Assembly: GCA_963662175.1 (NCBI GenBank)
Contig: OY759216.1
Span: forward strand, 45,897,087 to 45,961,086
DNA: 64,000 nucleotides
Origin: Aradus depressus
Taxonomy: Eukaryota > Arthropoda > Insecta > Hemiptera > Aradidae
Direction of reading: 5' to 3'
Within the stretch, counting starts at the first letter, position 1. Each line of letters opens with the position of its first letter. The position numbers and the translations under genes were made by a program. This document shows, in pieces, positions 62,990 to 64,000 of this stretch. The notes below the pieces were generated by a model, which was given only the letters and a program-made list of their open reading frames with translations, did no database searches and was not told the origin of the DNA.

Positions 62990-63435
62990 TACAATTCCAT
63001 GCGCATTTTGATTTCTTACGTTCACCAAGTGTGAAATTTCATAAGATGGCGGAACTGTCTAACATCAAAACGCAACGTGCCTACGTAAGACGGAAGATAT
63101 CAAACTTCTCACCTATATATATATGCGGGAAATATGTTAGAAGTTTCATACGATTACGGAATCACCGTTAGATAATGTTCAAGAATCTGATCATTTGTCG
63201 TATCTATTGTAGTCGAAGAATAAGGAAACCAACGTGGAGCTGTCAGAATCGTTATAAGGAGGAACAAACCTTTAGAAAAACTCAGTGAGGACATTCAAAT
63301 GTCAGTAAATATTTTGTTACACTATACACAATTTTACGTTGCAAGTTCTCATGAACGCAATTACACCATTTTTAAAAATTTTGGAGAAAACTGAAAGGCA
63401 CTTTTTATATGCGATAAATCTTAAAATGACAAACT
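62990..63435. other. No gene recognised
   Basis: Nothing assigned; one 83-codon ORF starting just inside Rep-R has no motif. Confidence 0.4.
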
Positions 63436-63439
63436 CGGT

Positions 63440-63680
63440 GACGATTTTATTTCCCCAGCTATAAGAAGTATAGAGAAAGTTAAGTAATTGGTCAGAAATT
63501 CGATGTAGAGTTTTCACTGGAATTTCAAAGTTTTCCGAACTTCTGATTTGAAAAATGAAAAAAAAACCTGTCTATGTGGGTCTGTGAACAGGATAAGTCC
63601 TGATGGAATAAATGTATCGAAATGAAATTTTATAAGGGTATACAGAAGCCTATAAAGATGAGACCTATTATTTTTCAAAA
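63440..63680 (+). repeat. Rep-R 5' half
   Basis: TTGGTCAGAAATTCGATGTA, TTTTCACTGGAATTTCAAAG, GTCTATGTGGGTCTGTGAAC and GCCTATAAAGATGAGACC. Confidence 0.78.
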
Positions 63681-63685
63681 ATTTC

Positions 63686-63790
63686 ACCGGAACCTCGATT
63701 ATCCGGGGTAATGGGGGGGGGGAGAGAGAGAGAGAGAGAGAGAGAGAGGTCCCACGGATAAATGAAGACCACGGTAATCGAGACACTTTT
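63686..63790 (+). mobile_element. Possible Tigger-type end with (GA)n
   Basis: CGGAACCTCGATTATCCGGG resembles a pogo/Tigger terminus. It is followed by a G10 run and about 13 GA units (63722-63748), then ACGGATAAATGAAGACCACG. The other end is not seen before the window closes. Confidence 0.35.
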
Positions 63791-64000
63791 TGTATAACGA
63801 ATTACATATGTGTGTACATTGTCATGTTATCAGGGCTTGAAATATGAAATAATACTTCTTTGTTTTTTGCGGTTTGAAATGATTTTCCTTACTTCAGTGC
63901 TAATTTTTCTCAAATTCATGACGTCATGAATCAAAATTTTCCTGTTCGCAGAAGTTCAGGAGGACATGAACTCCTTCCATTGCTTGAGAATATTTTTTTC
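63791..64000. other. No feature recognised
   Basis: AT-rich end of the window. Confidence 0.4.

Overview
The window looks like intergenic DNA of a large, AT-rich animal genome, most likely an insect. Evidence is the density and mix of transposon families (Tc1, pogo/Tigger, piggyBac, PIF/Harbinger-like, hAT, Helitron, Jockey- and RTE-type LINEs, tRNA-derived SINEs) and a very abundant SINE whose tail is the insect telomere-type motif CCTAA/TTAGG. No operons, bacterial genes, rRNA, genuine tRNA gene or CRISPR array were seen, and no intact host protein-coding gene could be supported. The species cannot be fixed from the sequence; a hemipteroid insect is only a guess.

Layout. 0-9 kb: a decayed Tc1 element of IR/DR type, a TIR-bounded DNA transposon with a C-run, a Helitron 3' end carrying a minisatellite, and a 5'-truncated LINE. 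9-24 kb: a Tigger element with transposase remains, several full-length copies of the main SINE (SINE-A, about 345 bp), a LINE inserted in a SINE, and a young second SINE (SINE-B) with a 48-base A tail. 24-31 kb: a three-level nest (dispersed repeat, Jockey fragment, second LINE), a perfect-looking foldback insertion, and a LINE RNase H remnant. 31-37 kb: a PIF/Harbinger-like element carrying one intact MADF-domain ORF, a long inverted-repeat element with a G22 core, and a GGGGTATTC-ended MITE. 37-46 kb: a 407-bp higher-order tandem array, related minisatellites, a deletion-derived piggyBac with its transposase zinc domain, and a Jockey LINE itself invaded by SINE-A. 46-64 kb: a pogo-type MITE, a non-autonomous Helitron, a 38-residue-repeat ORF with a C46 tract, hAT and RTE coding remnants, and many more SINE-A and Rep-R copies.

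Two families dominate. SINE-A is present in roughly 28 full or partial copies, several with exact 12-14 bp target-site duplications (TSDs). Rep-R is an unclassified dispersed repeat of some 30 copies in both orientations, with distinct ends and one to four internal tandem units of about 130-165 bp. Smaller families (Rep-D, Rep-E, Rep-P, Rep-I) fill much of the rest. All family names are mine. Boundaries quoted to the base are those fixed by a TSD or terminal inverted repeat (TIR); others are approximate readings by eye.
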